A stretch of 33,384 nucleotides of DNA, from contig JBMOQT010000355.1 in NCBI GenBank assembly GCA_049320945.1, positions 1-33,384 of the forward strand, read 5' to 3'. The notes below the pieces were generated by a model. The model was not told where the DNA came from. It saw only the letters and a program-made list of their open reading frames with translations, and ran no database searches. The stretch is from DYIB01 sp049320945. Its GTDB lineage: Bacteria > Pseudomonadota > Gammaproteobacteria > Burkholderiales > Rhodocyclaceae. This document shows positions 32,710 through 33,384 of this stretch, in pieces. Positions within the stretch are counted from its first letter, which is position 1. Every line of letters starts with the position of its first letter. Position numbers and translations under genes: made by a program.

Positions 32710-33384
32710 ATGATCGCGAGGCTCTTGTCGTTGACTGTTCTGGTGCTTTGTCTTGCCGCCGCGGCGCACGCGGCGAACGAGGAATACAAGCTGGGTCCCG
32801 GCGACGTGGTCAAGGTGACGGTGTACAACAACCCCGACCTGACCACCGAAGCGCAAATCGCCGAGGACGGCGCCATCTCGTTTCCCCTGGTGGGCAAGGT
32901 GGTGCTGGGCGGGCTGAGCAAGAACGCCGCGGAAGCCAGGATCGCCAAGCTGCTCACCGACGGCAACTTCCTCAAGCAGGCCCAGGTGAACCTGCTCGTC
33001 CTCCAATACCGCAGCCAGCAGGCCTCGGTGCTGGGTGAGGTGAACAAGCCCGGCAAGTATCCCATCGGAGCCGTGGCGACGGTGACCGACCTGATCGCCC
33101 AGGCGGGCGGCATCAACGAGAAGGGCTCCCAGGTGGTGCATGTCATCCGCCGCGGCAAGGACGGCGCCAAGACCAAGGAAGAAATCGACCTGCAGAAGGT
33201 GTTTGCCGGGGGCGAAGCCGGCGCCAGCCTGCTGGTGGGCAACGAGGACATCATCTACGTGCCGCCGGCGCCGGTGTTCTACGTCTATGGAGAAGTGCAG
33301 AAGCCGGGCGCCTATCCCCTGGCGCCCAACATGACCGTGCGCCAGGCCCTGTCCATCGGCGGCGGCCTGACGGTGCGCGGCACC
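32710..33384 (+). CDS. Polysaccharide export protein, Wza/EpsE-like (3' end outside window)
   Basis: Periplasmic/outer-membrane polysaccharide export component; 225 codons are visible and the end is cut. A Sec signal peptide (cleavage near AHA-AN, 21) is followed by the poly-export domain (YKLGPGDVVKVTVYNNPDL, then DGAISFPLVGKV, to about 100) and SLBB-type repeats (VLGEVNKPGKYPI; VYGEVQKPGAYPL near the window end). There is no lipobox Cys at the cleavage site, so unlike E. coli Wza it is probably not a lipoprotein. GAGGTG precedes the ATG by 7 bases. The sugar transferase ends 24 bases upstream, so the pair is one operon. Resemblance is closest to EpsE of methanolan-type clusters, by memory. 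Confidence 0.88.
   Translation, partial: MIARLLSLTVLVLCLAAAAHAANEEYKLGPGDVVKVTVYNNPDLTTEAQIAEDGAISFPLVGKVVLGGLSKNAAEARIAKLLTDGNFLKQAQVNLLVLQYRSQQASVLGEVNKPGKYPIGAVATVTDLIAQAGGINEKGSQVVHVIRRGKDGAKTKEEIDLQKVFAGGEAGASLLVGNEDIIYVPPAPVFYVYGEVQKPGAYPLAPNMTVRQALSIGGGLTVRGT

Overview
The window is a GC-rich (about 65 %) stretch of a betaproteobacterial chromosome. This rests on gene order and family resemblance only; a Nitrosomonadales/Rhodocyclales-like relative is plausible but unproven. Nearly all of it is core genome: two blocks that are separate in E. coli (rne/rluC/yceF/yceD-rpmF-plsX-fab, and nadB/rpoE-rse-lepA-lepB-rnc-era-recO-pdxJ-acpS) lie side by side. No transposase, integrase, CRISPR array, phage gene or pseudogene was seen.

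Layout. 1-1859 (minus): rne, cut by the window edge, with a 435-base leader/divergent region to rluC. 2295-5199 (plus): overlapping run rluC - HAD phosphatase - Rieske protein - S49 peptidase. 5204-6501 (minus): an RsmI-like methyltransferase coupled to a YceF-type Maf pyrophosphatase. 6576-12640 (plus): yceD-rpmF-plsX-fabH-fabD-fabG-acpP-fabF, led by a near-consensus promoter that would leave almost no 5' leader. 12641-12783: three consecutive inverted repeats. 12784-13233: ygfX-like membrane protein, convergent with nadB (13230-14816, minus). 15044-19256 (plus): rpoE-rseA-rseB-rseC-mucD-glutaredoxin-like, with a sigma-E-type promoter in front of rpoE and a Rho-independent terminator at the end. 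19346-29815 (plus): lepA-lepB-DUF4845-rnc-era-recO-pdxJ-acpS-nagZ-udg-uvrC-pgsA, with five successive 4-base stop/start overlaps from rnc to nagZ. 29866-30200: tRNA-Gly(GCC), tRNA-Cys(GCA), tRNA-Leu(TAA) behind a perfect sigma-70 promoter. 30273-30686: DUF1178 protein. 30687-31176: a 490-base regulatory region with a sigma-54 promoter. 31177-33384: start of an exopolysaccharide locus (WcaJ/EpsB-like sugar transferase, then a Wza/EpsE-like export protein cut by the window end).

How it works together. The fab block makes acyl-ACP for phospholipids and lipid A. PlsX and PgsA are membrane-lipid enzymes, and AcpS arms the AcpP encoded in the same window. RpoE and its Rse/MucD partners sense damage to the envelope that these genes build. 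LepA, LepB, Rnc and Era serve translation, secretion and RNA processing; Udg and UvrC are DNA repair. The EPS genes at the right end are the only accessory-looking part and are probably under separate sigma-54 control.

I did not find a clearly new system. The observations best worth a second look are the leaderless-looking fab promoter with an overlapping palindrome, the structured rne leader, the palindrome cluster after fabF, the RsmI paralogue paired with Maf, and the sigma-54 region with its repeated TGTCGT motif ahead of the EPS genes.
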